From positions 18,656 to 82,655 of the forward strand of contig JASBSU010000029.1 of the NCBI GenBank assembly GCA_030148725.1: DNA of 64,000 nt. The letters are read 5' to 3'. Origin of the DNA: Hyphomicrobium sp. GTDB lineage: Bacteria; Pseudomonadota; Alphaproteobacteria; Rhizobiales; Hyphomicrobiaceae. How positions within the stretch are numbered: position 1 is the stretch's first letter; every line of letters starts with the position of its first letter. The notes beneath the pieces were generated by a model. It was not told the DNA's origin, ran no database searches, and worked only from the letters and a program-made list of their open reading frames with translations. Below are positions 32,195 to 44,317 of this stretch, piece by piece. A program made the translations under genes and the position numbers.

Positions 32195-32611
32195 TCAGCC
32201 GCCCGCCGCCGCCTCGATTCGCTCCATATCCTCGTCCGAGAAGCCGAAGTGGTGGCCCACCTCGTGGATGAGCACGTTGGCGATGAGATCTCCCAGCGTT
32301 TCGCCGGAATTCGCCCACTCGTCGAGCAGCGGACGCCGGAACAGGAACACGATGTCGGGCTGTTGCGACACGTCGAGCACGCTCTTCTTGTCGAGGCTCA
32401 CGCCCTGGTAGAGGCCGAGCAAGTCGAACGGGTCCTCTATGCCAAGTGCATCCAGTGCCTCGTCCGTGCCGAACTCCTCGACACGCACCAGAAGATCACC
32501 GGCCGGTTTGCGAAATTCCTCCGGCAGACGCAGCCAAACCTCCTGCGCCATCTGCTCGAACGTCTCGAGGTCAGGGGCGCTGATCCCCTCCCAGTCGATC
32601 TTATTTGTCAT
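32195..32611 (-). CDS. Metallopeptidase family protein (zincin-like)
   Basis: NVLIHEVGHHFGFSDEDMERIEA. Confidence 0.88.
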   Translation of the reverse strand: MTNKIDWEGISAPDLETFEQMAQEVWLRLPEEFRKPAGDLLVRVEEFGTDEALDALGIEDPFDLLGLYQGVSLDKKSVLDVSQQPDIVFLFRRPLLDEWANSGETLGDLIANVLIHEVGHHFGFSDEDMERIEAAAGG

Positions 32612-33417
32612 GCCTGGCCCGACGGCTTCCTCGCAACGATGATGGCCTCCTGCAGCGTGAAGATCGGCGCACCGTTTTCCTCGCGCGGACGCAGAAACGC
32701 AGAGAGGAGATGGTCACTGGTCAGGTGTCTTTTCAACACCTCGACGGTCGCCGGGCTGCAGCGCATGCGCTCGGCCCAAGGACCGAACGCGATGTCCTGA
32801 TCGAGCACCTCCGTAGAGGCGACGCTGAACCCTGCGCCCTCCATCAACGAATGCCATTCGCAAACCGCCAGCGCACGGGCGTGGCTGGGATCGCGGGTCC
32901 TTTCAAAAGCATTGAAGGAACGCGCCGCGTTCATGAGCTCAGCCGGCGTGGCGAGCGGCAGCATGGAAGCGTCCGGGCTGACGTTGTCGACCAGCGCCAG
33001 TGTGCCGCCCGGCCGCAGCACGCGATAGCTTTCAGCAACGAACGCCGCAGGATCGGGAAAATGATGCGCTGCCAAGCGGCAGGTGACGAGGTCGAAGCTG
33101 TCGTCGCCAAACGGCAGGGCGCCCGCTTCCGCCTTCGCGGTCTCGAAATTCTTCAGATCGAGCGCGGCTGCCAGTTTCGCCGCCTCTGCCAGCATCTCGT
33201 CGGTGATGTCGGAGGCGACGACGCGCGCCACATGCGGGGCAAGAACGTGCGCCGTATGCCCGGCACCCGTGGCGATATCGAGCGCTTCCCAGGTCGGCTG
33301 CGGCGCCACCGCTGCGACGAGCCGAGCAAGACTCGGCCCCTTTGCATGCACGCTCGAGGCGGCATAGTCGGATGCCGCGGCGCCGAACTGTTTCTGCACC
33401 AGCGTCTGGTTCGCCAT
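32608..33417 (-). CDS. Class I SAM-dependent methyltransferase
   Basis: Start trimmed to MANQTLVQKQFGAAASDYAASSVHAKG; EALDIATGAGHTAHVLAPHV. Confidence 0.88.
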   Translation of the reverse strand: MANQTLVQKQFGAAASDYAASSVHAKGPSLARLVAAVAPQPTWEALDIATGAGHTAHVLAPHVARVVASDITDEMLAEAAKLAAALDLKNFETAKAEAGALPFGDDSFDLVTCRLAAHHFPDPAAFVAESYRVLRPGGTLALVDNVSPDASMLPLATPAELMNAARSFNAFERTRDPSHARALAVCEWHSLMEGAGFSVASTEVLDQDIAFGPWAERMRCSPATVEVLKRHLTSDHLLSAFLRPREENGAPIFTLQEAIIVARKPSGQA

Positions 33418-33446
33418 GTCGGCCCTGCTTGAGTCGGCGGGCAGCC

Positions 33447-34862
33447 TTAGGCCGCGCCGCCATTCCACGACCGGATGTCGACGAAGTGGCCTTCGAGAGC
33501 CGCCGCGGCCGCCATCACCGGCGACAGCAAGTGCGTGCGCCCGAGGCGCCCCTGCCGGCCCTCGAAGTTGCGGTTCGAGGTCGAAGCGCAACGCTGGCCC
33601 GGCTTGAGCTGGTCCGGATTCATGCCGAGGCACATCGAGCATCCCGGCTCACGCCACTCGAAACCGGCATCCTTGAAGATCTTGTCGAGACCCTCGGCCT
33701 CGGCCTGAGCTTTCACCAGGCCCGAGCCCGGCACGATCATCGCGTACGCCAGATTGCCCGAGATCTTCTTGCCATCGACAATCTTCGCCACCGCGCGCAG
33801 GTCTTCGATGCGCCCGTTGGTGCACGATCCGATCCACACCACGTCGAGCGGAATATCGGTGATCTTGGTGCCCGGCTTCAGGCCCATGTATTCCAGCGCG
33901 CGCTGCATCGAGGCGCGCTTGTTCTCGTTGTCGACCTTGGATGGATCCGGCACCGTGCCGGCGATCGAAACGACGTCCTCCGGGCTCGTGCCCCAGGTGA
34001 CGATTGGCGGCAGCTTCGCCGCATCGAGCTTCACGACGGCATCGAAATGCGCGCCCTCGTCGGTGTGCAGCGTCTCCCAGTAGCGCATCGCGGCGTCCCA
34101 GGCGGCGCCCTTCGGAGCCTTCGGACGGCCATTGATGAACGCATAGGTCTTCTCGTCCGGCGCGATCATGCCGGCGCGTGCACCGCCTTCGATGGACATG
34201 TTGCAGACCGTCATGCGGCCTTCCATCGACAGCGAGCGGATGGCTTCGCCGGCATACTCGATGACATGGCCGGTGCCGCCGGCCGTGCCGATCTCGCCGA
34301 TGATCGCGAGGATGATGTCCTTGGCGCCAACGCCGGCCGGCAGCTTGCCGTCCACCGACACCAGCATGTTCTTTGCCTTGCGCTGGATCAGCGTTTGGGT
34401 CGCGAGCACGTGCTCGACCTCGGACGTGCCGATGCCGTGCGCCAGCGCACCGAAAGCGCCATGCGTCGAGGTGTGGCTGTCGCCGCAAACGATCGTCGTG
34501 CCGGGCAGCGTGAAGCCCTGCTCGGGACCGACGACGTGGACGATGCCCTGCCGCTTGTCGAGCTCGTTGAAGTACTCGACGCCGAAGTCGCGCGCGTTCG
34601 TCGCCAGCGTCTCGACCTGGATGCGGCTGTCGTCGTCGTCGATACCCTTGGTGCGATCCGTCGTCGGCACGTTGTGGTCGACCACGGCGAGCGTCTTCTC
34701 CGGCGCCCTCACCTTGCGGCCCGACATCCGAAGACCCTCGAAAGCCTGCGGGCTCGTCACCTCGTGGACGAGATGGCGGTCGATGTAGAGAAGGCAGGTG
34801 CCGTCGTCCTGGCGCTCGACCACGTGATCGTCGAAGATCTTGTCGTAGAGTGTCTTGGCCAT
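33447..34862 (-). CDS. leuC: 3-isopropylmalate dehydratase large subunit
   Basis: [45 protein letters not shown]. Confidence 0.97.
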   Translation of the reverse strand: MAKTLYDKIFDDHVVERQDDGTCLLYIDRHLVHEVTSPQAFEGLRMSGRKVRAPEKTLAVVDHNVPTTDRTKGIDDDDSRIQVETLATNARDFGVEYFNELDKRQGIVHVVGPEQGFTLPGTTIVCGDSHTSTHGAFGALAHGIGTSEVEHVLATQTLIQRKAKNMLVSVDGKLPAGVGAKDIILAIIGEIGTAGGTGHVIEYAGEAIRSLSMEGRMTVCNMSIEGGARAGMIAPDEKTYAFINGRPKAPKGAAWDAAMRYWETLHTDEGAHFDAVVKLDAAKLPPIVTWGTSPEDVVSIAGTVPDPSKVDNENKRASMQRALEYMGLKPGTKITDIPLDVVWIGSCTNGRIEDLRAVAKIVDGKKISGNLAYAMIVPGSGLVKAQAEAEGLDKIFKDAGFEWREPGCSMCLGMNPDQLKPGQRCASTSNRNFEGRQGRLGRTHLLSPVMAAAAALEGHFVDIRSWNGGAA

Positions 34863-35091
34863 GCCGTGTCTCTTTAATCTCTATGGGGCCGATGGATCGT
34901 AGCGGCGACGCAGCCGCACCGCACGAATTTCGCCCTCCCCGCTCGCCCATTGGCCCGCGCAAAGGCTGAAATTGAGGTGCTTCTGAGCCGCCGAATGCTG
35001 AGAAACTGCCGGTTAGATAGCGTCTTGCCGCGCCGTCTGCAAACCCCCCCTCAAAGGCCCGGGGCGTGAACCATTGGCCTCGGCATACCGG

Positions 35092-35982
35092 CTAAAACTT
35101 CCACTGCCTGGCCTGGGCGACCAGGAAGTCGCGCAGTACCTGCACCTTCTTGGAGGATTTGAGCTCCTCCGGGTAGACGAACAGGATCGGCAGCGTCGGC
35201 GGGTCGATCTCGGTCAGCACCGGCACGAGGTCGGCCTCATGGTCGTTCATGTAATCGGGGATCATGCCGATCCCGATGCCCGCCCGGATGGCGTTGCGCA
35301 GCGCTATGACGCTATTGGCCGAGAACGCCGGCTCGCGCGGCGGCTTCCCATCGCGCCCCGCCGTCTCGATCCAGGAAATGGCTGAGAGATGCTGCGCCGG
35401 TTGGCCGCTGTAGGAGACGATGGAATGTCCGTCGAGTTCGTCCAGGGTCTTCGGCGCCCCGAACCGCCGCACGTATTGCGTTGATGCGAAAGCCCGCACG
35501 CGGCTCGTGAAAAGCATGCGCCTGATGAGATCCGATTGTGGCGGCTCGCGCGTCCATATCGCGACGTCGGCGGCACGCATGCCGATGTCGAGCTGGTCGT
35601 CGTTGAGCTGCAGCTCGATGCGGATTTCCGGATAGAGATCGTGGAATTCGCGCATCCGCTGCGTCAGCCACAAGGTTCCGAACCCGACCGGGGCCGTGAT
35701 GCGGAGTTCGCCCGATGGCTTCGAGGTCGTGTCGGAAAGCAGCGTCTCGGCCGTGTGCAGCTTGTTCATCACGTCCGAAGTGGTTCGATGCAGAAGCTCG
35801 CCCTGCTCCGTCAGCACGAGGCCGCGCGCGTGCCGATGGAACAGCGTAACCCTGAGGTCCCGCTCCAGCGCCGAGACTTGACGGCTCACGGCTGACTGGC
35901 TAATGTGCAGCGCATACCCCGCATGCGTGAAGCTTCCCGCCTCAGCCGCTGCATGGAAGATCCTGAGCTTGTCCCAGTCCAT
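35092..35982 (-). CDS. LysR family transcriptional regulator
   Basis: MDWDKLRIFHAAAEAGSFTHAGYALHISQSAVSRQVSALERDL. Confidence 0.93.
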   Translation of the reverse strand: MDWDKLRIFHAAAEAGSFTHAGYALHISQSAVSRQVSALERDLRVTLFHRHARGLVLTEQGELLHRTTSDVMNKLHTAETLLSDTTSKPSGELRITAPVGFGTLWLTQRMREFHDLYPEIRIELQLNDDQLDIGMRAADVAIWTREPPQSDLIRRMLFTSRVRAFASTQYVRRFGAPKTLDELDGHSIVSYSGQPAQHLSAISWIETAGRDGKPPREPAFSANSVIALRNAIRAGIGIGMIPDYMNDHEADLVPVLTEIDPPTLPILFVYPEELKSSKKVQVLRDFLVAQARQWKF

Positions 35983-36127
35983 AGATCCCTTATCGCTTAA
36001 GCCCGAGCCGCTCCGATAGGCGAATTGCTGCGGCGCAACTTAGACCACCATCGAACACAAGAATAGGGCGATGCGCCGACGCAGCCCATATAGGTCGTGC
36101 AACCCGAACAAAAATTGGAGTTAGATT

Positions 36128-36994
36128 ATGAGATCTGTCATCGCAGCCCTGTCGCTGATCCTGGCGGGCGGCCTGCAGTCAGCCGCGCACGCCGAGCCAG
36201 CCAAGCTTTGGGAGGCGAGTGGGTTCAAGACGCCGGAATCCGTGCTGCCGGTCGCCGCCGAGGGCTTCGCTTACGTCAGCAATGTCGCCGGCCAGCCGAC
36301 CGACAAGGATGGCAACGGCTTCATCTCCAAGATCTCGCTCGCTGACGGCAAGGCGATCGCGCTCGAATGGGCAAAGGGGCTGGACGCGCCGAAGGGCATG
36401 GCGCTCGCCGGCGGCAAACTCTACGTCTCCGATATCGACAAGCTCGTCGAGATTGACCCCAAGAGCGGTGAAATCCTCGCAAAGCACGAGGCTCCCGGCG
36501 CGACGTTCCTCAACGACGTCGCCGTCGACGGTAAGGGCGATGTTTACGTCTCCGATTCCAACACCAGCACCATTTGGCGCCTGACGGGCGGCAAGCTCGA
36601 GAAGTGGCTGGAAGGACCGGAGCTGAAGTTCCCCAACGGCCTTCACGTTGAGGGCGATAAGCTCATTGTTGCGGCGTGGGGCGCGCCCGGCACCTCGGCG
36701 CAGAAGTCTGAGGCGGCAAACCTGCTCGAGATCGGCATCGCCGACAAAAAGGTGAGCAACCTCGGCGACGGCGCGCCGGTTGGGAACCTCGATGGCATCG
36801 AGCCCGACGGCGATGATTTCATCGTGTCCGACTGGGTCGCCGGCAAGGTGTTCCGCATCGCCAAGTCCGGCAAGGCAAAGGAGCTGCTGTCGCTCGGTCA
36901 AGGCACGGCCGACATCGGCTATGTCGCGGCTGACAAGCTGCTGCTCATCCCCATGATGAAGGACGACAAGGTCGTCGCCTACAGCCTCAAGTAA
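36128..36994 (+). CDS. Exported SMP-30/gluconolactonase-like beta-propeller protein
   Basis: Signal peptide; repeated NDVAVDGKGDVYVSDSNTSTIWRL and FPNGLHVEGDKLIVAAWG. Confidence 0.75.
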   Translation: MRSVIAALSLILAGGLQSAAHAEPAKLWEASGFKTPESVLPVAAEGFAYVSNVAGQPTDKDGNGFISKISLADGKAIALEWAKGLDAPKGMALAGGKLYVSDIDKLVEIDPKSGEILAKHEAPGATFLNDVAVDGKGDVYVSDSNTSTIWRLTGGKLEKWLEGPELKFPNGLHVEGDKLIVAAWGAPGTSAQKSEAANLLEIGIADKKVSNLGDGAPVGNLDGIEPDGDDFIVSDWVAGKVFRIAKSGKAKELLSLGQGTADIGYVAADKLLLIPMMKDDKVVAYSLK

Positions 36995-36999
36995 AAGCA

Positions 37000-37030
37000 A
37001 AGGCGCGGCCCACCAAGCGAGCCGCGCCTT
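37000..37030. terminator. Bidirectional terminator between convergent genes
   Basis: AAGGCGCGGC ... GCCGCGCCTT with flanking A/T. Confidence 0.7.
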
Positions 37031-37054
37031 CAAAAATTGATCGTGACAGCAGCG

Positions 37055-37300
37055 CTATTTCATTTCGTCCAGGGCATCAGCCGCCAATCCCTGCAGCATC
37101 GGCCCGACGACTGGATCGGCCGCGGCTGAACCCGGGCTCGGCTCCGCGCATTCTTTCGTGCTTGCATCGAACAATCCGCCCCTGGAGGCGCACTGTGCGG
37201 CGAGATCGTGCACCGATGCCTCGTCATCGTTGGCCCACGCGCCACTCGATAGAAGCGCAATCGTGATGGACGCAGCGGCGGCGGATTTCAGGAAAGTCAT
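37055..37300 (-). CDS. Small exported hypothetical protein
   Basis: MTFLKSAAAASITIALLSSGAWANDDEASVHDLAAQCASRGGLFDASTKECAEP. Confidence 0.5.
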   Translation of the reverse strand: MTFLKSAAAASITIALLSSGAWANDDEASVHDLAAQCASRGGLFDASTKECAEPSPGSAAADPVVGPMLQGLAADALDEMK

Positions 37301-37393
37301 GGTCCCCCCGTGAATGATATTTCGAGGGCGGTTCTATTCACGCCGTTGACGACATTCTTGTGACCGAGCGGCCGCACTGACTCGGCGTGAGCC

Positions 37394-38428
<1,035 letters not shown>

Positions 38429-38620
38429 TTAGACCCCGGCAAGCCCCAAGGTCAATGTGGCGCCCAGGCGTGACGGGGGAGAATCCGCGAACCATCTACA
38501 ATCCGCCCAGACCGTGTTGAACCGACGCCCCGTTAAAGCTGCCAGCGGTTGCCACATGTTGTCCGGATCGGTCGTGCTACGCTAGCCTCCGCTGGGGAGC
38601 TTAGGGACGGGGTCTGCGTC

Positions 38621-39718
38621 ATGGCGGAAGTACGGGAGCGCTTTGTCACTCGCTTGTTCGGAGCGTTCGACAAGGCTTGGACCAGCATTTGCTGGCCGCT
38701 CATTGGGTTCCTGAACTTCATCTTCCGGCCCGATCCCCAGACCGGAGACGTCGCGGTCTGGCGGGTTTTCGTCTGGCTGGCGGCCAACACGGCCGTTCTC
38801 TACTTCGCCGTAACCGGACTACAGACGCAGCCCCTGTTCTGGTGGCTGGCCGGCTTCCTCATCGCCCACATCCTCGTCATCGCCTCCAGCCTGCGCATCA
38901 TGTACGAGGAAAAGCGCGTGATGGAGGGTTCGCTCGCCGCCGACAAAATGACGTTCTCGGCGCTCGATGCGGTCAACAACGTCCCGATCCTCGCCTCCTC
39001 GACGGTCTTCTACATCCTCGGCCTCGCGGCCATGATCCAGACGGTGGAGCACACCGGCCTCGCTCAGATCCTCCGTCATCGCCCGTCGCTCAACCACGAA
39101 TATGGCGAGTATCTCGCCTGCGTCCTCAACGAGATCCCGATCGTCAATACGCTGTTGAATGCGTGGGCGAACGTCGTGAAGTATTCGGACAATCTCAGCG
39201 CCCAGATCGTCTACAACGGTGTGACCGGCAATGCGGTGCGCGTCGCCATCGTTGTCACCCTTTCGATCATCGTCGTGCGCGCCCTCCTGCTGCGTCTCCA
39301 GCAGTGGAGCCATCAGGTTTCGATGGCCCATGCGCTGGAGAACGGGACGGTCAGCCCCGATGCGGTGAAGAAACGCCTCGTGCGCGTACCGACGACGCTC
39401 AACAGCCGCCTGATGCGATCCGCCCTGACGCATCCCGATTCCGCCGTGCGCCGTCGTGCGCTCGCTGCCATGGCGCGCCTCGAAGTGCCGAACTTCGCGC
39501 GCGAGTTCCTCGAAAGCCTCGGCCAGCACATCGAGCGGGACCTCGGCCTCGCACATATCCGCGAGACGCTGGCGTCGATGAATGCCTCGGCGCGCGAGAG
39601 CATGGCCGGCGAGCTCACGAGCGTCATCGAAAAACAGATGATGACCATCAAGGACGCGATCGATATGCAGACCAAGCAGCGGCTAGATGAGCTGCGCTCA
39701 ATGCTGAAGCGGGCCTGA
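38621..39718 (+). CDS. Multi-spanning membrane protein of unknown function
   Basis: MAEVRERFVTRLFGAFDKAWTSICWPLIGFLNFIFRP; several hydrophobic segments. Confidence 0.6.
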   Translation: MAEVRERFVTRLFGAFDKAWTSICWPLIGFLNFIFRPDPQTGDVAVWRVFVWLAANTAVLYFAVTGLQTQPLFWWLAGFLIAHILVIASSLRIMYEEKRVMEGSLAADKMTFSALDAVNNVPILASSTVFYILGLAAMIQTVEHTGLAQILRHRPSLNHEYGEYLACVLNEIPIVNTLLNAWANVVKYSDNLSAQIVYNGVTGNAVRVAIVVTLSIIVVRALLLRLQQWSHQVSMAHALENGTVSPDAVKKRLVRVPTTLNSRLMRSALTHPDSAVRRRALAAMARLEVPNFAREFLESLGQHIERDLGLAHIRETLASMNASARESMAGELTSVIEKQMMTIKDAIDMQTKQRLDELRSMLKRA

Positions 39719-39721
39719 CGC

Positions 39722-41089
39722 GTGTCTCATGAGGGGGAAGCGGGCGAAATGAAAGATCAGGCGCCCGTGACGGCCGACAAAGCGACGGAACCCCCGCCCG
39801 AAACGTCGCTCGCCGACACCACACGCCGCCTCAAGGCGATCTTCGTCGGCTCGGCCGGCAATCTCGTCGAATGGTTTGACTTCTACGCTTATTCAGCCTT
39901 CGCGCTATACTTCGCGAGATCATTCTTCCCGACCGAAAGCCCAACGGCGCAGCTGCTCAACGCCGCCGCCATTTTCGCTGTCGGATTTCTGATGCGTCCG
40001 TTCGGTGGCTGGATGTTTGGTCATATCGCCGACCGTCACGGGCGCCGCCTCTCGCTCACCATCTCGGTGCTGATGATGTGTTTCGGCTCGCTCATCATCG
40101 CGCTGACGCCGACTTACGCGACCATCGGACTCGCCGCCCCATTCGTGCTGCTGTTTGCGCGTCTCATTCAGGGTCTCAGCCTCGGCGGCGAGTACGGAAC
40201 GAGCGCCACATATCTATCTGAGGTCGCTCATCCCGATCACCGCGGTTTCTATTCGAGCTTCCAGTACGTGACCCTGATCGGTGGCCAGCTGCTTGCGATG
40301 CTGACGCTGCTGTCGCTGCAGCTGGTGTTCCTCACGTCCGAGCAGCTCGAAGCCTGGGGCTGGCGCATTCCGTTCTTCATCGGCGCCGGTCTCGCGGTCG
40401 TCATTTATTTCATGCGCCGCGACATGCATGAAAGCGAAGCGTTCGTGGAGGCGCGAGCGCTCGGCGTGCGCGAGAGCCCTCTCAGGGGCCTCATGAAGCA
40501 CCCGCGAGAGGTCGCGATCGTGATCGGGCTGACGCTCGGCGGCACCGTCGCGTTCTACACGTACACGACCTACATGCAGAAGTTCCTCGTCAACTCCGTC
40601 GGGCTGACGAAGGAAACGTCCACCATCGTCGCCGCCTCGACGCTGTTCCTCTACATGCTGCTGCAGCCCGTGGTGGGCGCCATCTCGGACATCGTCGGCC
40701 GGCGCCCCGTGTTGCTGACGTTCGGCATCCTTGGCACGCTGATGACCGTGCCCATCCTGACCACGCTGCAGAACACCGACAGCGCGTGGGTCGCATTCGC
40801 GCTCATCATGTGCGCGCTGGTGATCGTGTCCGGATACACCGCGATCAATGCGGTCGTGAAGGCCGAGCTCTTTCCTACGGGAGTCCGCGCGATGGGCGTC
40901 GGCTTCCCATATGCGATCACCGTCGCGCTGTTCGGCGGCACCGCCGAATACGTCGCGCTCTACCTCAAGTCGATCGGCTACGAGCACGCGTTCTATTGGT
41001 ACGTGACGGGCTGCATCGCGGTCTCGCTCATCGTCTACGCCTTCATGCGAGACACGCGAAATGAGTCAGCCATGCACCGTCACGTCTAA
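39722..41089 (+). CDS. MFS transporter (metabolite:H+ symporter, KgtP/ShiA-like)
   Basis: GNLVEWFDFYAYSAFALYFARSFFP...RPFGGWMFGHIADRHGRR. Confidence 0.92.
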   Translation: MSHEGEAGEMKDQAPVTADKATEPPPETSLADTTRRLKAIFVGSAGNLVEWFDFYAYSAFALYFARSFFPTESPTAQLLNAAAIFAVGFLMRPFGGWMFGHIADRHGRRLSLTISVLMMCFGSLIIALTPTYATIGLAAPFVLLFARLIQGLSLGGEYGTSATYLSEVAHPDHRGFYSSFQYVTLIGGQLLAMLTLLSLQLVFLTSEQLEAWGWRIPFFIGAGLAVVIYFMRRDMHESEAFVEARALGVRESPLRGLMKHPREVAIVIGLTLGGTVAFYTYTTYMQKFLVNSVGLTKETSTIVAASTLFLYMLLQPVVGAISDIVGRRPVLLTFGILGTLMTVPILTTLQNTDSAWVAFALIMCALVIVSGYTAINAVVKAELFPTGVRAMGVGFPYAITVALFGGTAEYVALYLKSIGYEHAFYWYVTGCIAVSLIVYAFMRDTRNESAMHRHV

Positions 41090-41184
41090 CAGCGAGCTGC
41101 TCGCACACACGGCGATGCGGCCGGCGTTTCTTCGCCTCAATTGTTGGACATGCCTGACGCTCCACCTCAGGGAGCCCAGCCGCG

Positions 41185-41943
41185 ATGACCCGCACCTCGC
41201 TCGACCGCACGCTCCGCCGCGCTTATGTGGTGCTCGGCTTCATTCTCGCGATTTCGATTGCCGCCAAGCTGGCGCCGCGCGTGCCCGGGCTCGACGGCAC
41301 GCCTTTGGCGAGGATCGCCACCGACGTCTACGACTATCTCAAGGACATGTCCCTGGTGCTGGTGACGGTCGTTGCGGCCTACCTCGCCAACGTCTTCCAG
41401 AAGCGGTCGAAATTCATCGAGCGGCTTGAAGAGGAATGGCGCGGCATCGTGCGCACCAAGTCGGCGCTCTATCAGTTCTGCGAACTGCCGAACCCCGCTG
41501 CTGATGATTACCTCTCGGCCTTCTGCCGGATCAGCGAAACCATTGACAACATGCGGGTCGTCTACGCGAACGTCGGCGAGACTGACCAGCTCATCGGCCT
41601 TTATCCCTACGCGCCTTTGCACGACATGCGCCGTGCCCTCCAGTCGATCGACCCGCGCAAGCGCTCCGACGTGACCCTCGAGCAGCGCAAGCTCGTCCGC
41701 GACGCCGTCCTGCAGGCCTTCTACGCGCTGCGTGAGAGCTTCCTGGTTGAGCTGGACATTGCCGAGCCGGACCACCCTATCGTTCCGGCAGCGGCGCGAC
41801 GCCGCAAGCAGCCCGGAGCGACACGGTCCGCCAAGCGGTTGAAAGACCAGCAGATCGCCGCATATAGGGAGCACGCCGCCCCCGGTCGCGCCGACATCGA
41901 CGCCTTGCTGGATCGTCTCCGGACGCAGGAGGAAGCGGCCTAG
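41185..41943 (+). CDS. Hypothetical membrane-anchored protein
   Basis: N-terminal hydrophobic segments, C-terminal charged domain. Confidence 0.5.
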   Translation: MTRTSLDRTLRRAYVVLGFILAISIAAKLAPRVPGLDGTPLARIATDVYDYLKDMSLVLVTVVAAYLANVFQKRSKFIERLEEEWRGIVRTKSALYQFCELPNPAADDYLSAFCRISETIDNMRVVYANVGETDQLIGLYPYAPLHDMRRALQSIDPRKRSDVTLEQRKLVRDAVLQAFYALRESFLVELDIAEPDHPIVPAAARRRKQPGATRSAKRLKDQQIAAYREHAAPGRADIDALLDRLRTQEEAA

Positions 41944-42038
41944 TTGCCTGCCCGAAAGGCAGGATTTTCGCGGCCCCTATCGGTTTTCAAGCCGATATGG
42001 TAGGTCCCCGCATCCTTTTGCAGCGCACAAAGCTCCTG

Positions 42039-43865
42039 ATGAACCTCAGAAACATCGCCATTATTGCACACGTCGACCACGGTAAGACCACCCTCGTCGA
42101 CGAGTTGCTCAAGCAGTCCGGCTCCTTCCGCGAGAACCAGAAAGTCGCGGAACGCGCGATGGATTCCAACGACTTGGAGCGCGAGCGCGGTATCACCATT
42201 CTCGCCAAATGCACGTCCGTCGTCTGGAAGGACACGCGCATCAACATCATTGATACGCCTGGCCACGCCGACTTCGGCGGCGAGGTCGAGCGCATTCTGA
42301 ACATGGTCGATGGCGTGGTCGTCCTCGTCGACGCCTCCGAGGGCCCGCTCCCTCAGACCAAGTTCGTGGTTTCCAAGGCGCTGAAGCGCGGCATCCGCCC
42401 GATCGTCGCGATCAACAAGATCGACCGTCCGGACGAGCGCCACCAGGACGTGCTGAACGAGATTTTCGACCTCTTCGCCAACCTCGACGCCACCGACGAG
42501 CAACTCGACTTCCCCGTCCTGTACGGGTCCGGCCGCAATGGCTGGATGGCACTCGATCCCGCCGGGCCGCAGGTGGACCTCGCGCCGATGTTCGACCTCA
42601 TCGTGCGGCACGTGCCGCCGCCGGCCGTCGAGCCGGGTCCCGCCCGCATCCTCGCGACGACGCTCGAAGCCGACAGCTTTCTGGGCCGCATTCTGACGGG
42701 TCGTATCTCGTCGGGCACCGTGCGCCCCAACCAGCAGCTCAAGGCCCTGACGCGTGACGGCAAGCTGATCGAAAACTTCCGCGTTTCCAAGGTTCTGGCC
42801 TTCCGCGGCCTGGAGCGCGTGCCGGTCGAAGAGGCTGGCGCCGGTGAGATCGTTGCGCTCGCGGGCATGAGCGAGGCAACCGTCTCCGATACACTCTGCG
42901 ACCCCTCGGTCGAGACGCCGATCGAAGCGCCGCCGGTCGACCCGCCGACCCTGTCGATGACCTTCCGCATCAACGACGGCCCATTCGCCGGCCAGGAAGG
43001 CGACAAGGTCCAGAGCCGCGTCATCCGCGACCGGCTCATGAAGGAAGCCGAGCGCAACATCGCGATCAAGGTCACGGATTCCAAGGAAAGCGGCGAAGCA
43101 TTCGATGTCGCCGGTCGCGGCGAGTTGCAGCTGGCGATCCTGCTCGAGAACATGCGCCGCGAAGGCTTCGAGCTGACGGTGTCGCGCCCGAAGGTGGTCT
43201 ACATCACCGACGAGTCCGGCCAGCGGCTTGAGCCGATCGAAGAGGTCATCATCGACGTCGATGACGGCCACACCGGCATCGTCGTGCAGAAGCTCTCGGA
43301 ACGTAAGGGCGCGCTTCTCGAGATGCGTCCCTCCGGCGGTGGACGCACGCGTCTCGTGTTCAACGTCCCGACCCGCTCCCTGCTCGGCTATCAGTCGGAG
43401 CTTTTGTCCGACACGCGCGGCACTGCCGTGATGAACAAGCTGTTCCACGCCTACGAGCCCTACAAGGGCGAAATCGCCGGCCGCCACACCGGCGTGCTGA
43501 TTTCAAATTCTGACGGCGAAGCAGCGGCCTACGCGATCTTCAACTTGCAGGATCGCGGACCGTTCTTCATCGGTGCGCAGACGCGCGTCTACGTCGGAAT
43601 GATCGTCGGCGAGCACACGCGCGACAACGATCTCGAAGTCAACGTCGTGAAGGGCAAGAAGCTCACCAACGTCCGCGCCTCCGGCAAGGACGACGCTGTC
43701 CTGCTGACGACGCCGATCAAGCTCACGCTCGAAAAAGCCATGAGCTACATCACCGATGACGAGCTTGTGGAGGTGACTCCCGAATCGATTCGCCTGCGCA
43801 AGCGCTGGCTCGATCCCAACGAGCGCAAGAAGAACGAGCGCGCGCGCGATCGTGATGTTGCCTAG
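42039..43865 (+). CDS. typA: Translational GTPase TypA/BipA
   Basis: [33 protein letters not shown]. Confidence 0.97.
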   Translation: MNLRNIAIIAHVDHGKTTLVDELLKQSGSFRENQKVAERAMDSNDLERERGITILAKCTSVVWKDTRINIIDTPGHADFGGEVERILNMVDGVVVLVDASEGPLPQTKFVVSKALKRGIRPIVAINKIDRPDERHQDVLNEIFDLFANLDATDEQLDFPVLYGSGRNGWMALDPAGPQVDLAPMFDLIVRHVPPPAVEPGPARILATTLEADSFLGRILTGRISSGTVRPNQQLKALTRDGKLIENFRVSKVLAFRGLERVPVEEAGAGEIVALAGMSEATVSDTLCDPSVETPIEAPPVDPPTLSMTFRINDGPFAGQEGDKVQSRVIRDRLMKEAERNIAIKVTDSKESGEAFDVAGRGELQLAILLENMRREGFELTVSRPKVVYITDESGQRLEPIEEVIIDVDDGHTGIVVQKLSERKGALLEMRPSGGGRTRLVFNVPTRSLLGYQSELLSDTRGTAVMNKLFHAYEPYKGEIAGRHTGVLISNSDGEAAAYAIFNLQDRGPFFIGAQTRVYVGMIVGEHTRDNDLEVNVVKGKKLTNVRASGKDDAVLLTTPIKLTLEKAMSYITDDELVEVTPESIRLRKRWLDPNERKKNERARDRDVA

Positions 43866-43945
43866 TCGGAGGTGATGTTGCCACGCAACACGCACGTGTT
43901 ATAGCGTTGCGGGCAAGTGTGGCATACTTTCGAGGAGGATATTCC

Positions 43946-44203
43946 ATGAAGAAGTTCGCAATCGCGGCCGTCGCCATCGCTCTTTTCAGCGCTCCGTCGT
44001 TCGCCGACTCTAAGCCTGCTGAAGACGAGGCCGGCAAGATCAAGCAGACGCTCACCGACTGGGGCTGCACCGGCGGCACCTTCGAAAAGGAAACCGAGGC
44101 TTCGAGCTACTTCGAGGCTGACGACGTCAAGTGCAAGGATGGCAACCAGTACGACGTGAAGCTCGACGGCAGCTTCAAGGTGATCTCGATCACGCGTGAC
44201 TGA
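43946..44203 (+). CDS. Exported PepSY-like small protein
   Basis: MKKFAIAAVAIALFSAPSFADSKPAEDEAGKIKQTLTDWGCTGGTFEKE...DGNQYDVKLDGSFKVISITRD. Confidence 0.65.
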   Translation: MKKFAIAAVAIALFSAPSFADSKPAEDEAGKIKQTLTDWGCTGGTFEKETEASSYFEADDVKCKDGNQYDVKLDGSFKVISITRD

Positions 44204-44231
44204 TCCGCGGGTCGATATCTGAAAGTTATCC

Positions 44232-44269
44232 GCGCCGGCCGATGGACTATCGGCCGGCGCGATTGTTTT
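44232..44269 (+). terminator. Rho-independent terminator
   Basis: GCGCCGGCCGAT-GGACT-ATCGGCCGGCGC then gattgtttt. Confidence 0.85.
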
Positions 44270-44317
44270 CTGGTCGGCGACTTGATTCTAAAGTCGCGGT
44301 GACGCGAGCGAGGTGAC

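Noticed and set aside
33342-34877. 511-aa plus-strand ORF antisense to leuC
   Set aside because: Shadow ORF; leuC is unambiguous
41940-43487. 515-aa minus-strand ORF antisense to typA
   Set aside because: Shadow ORF; typA is unambiguous
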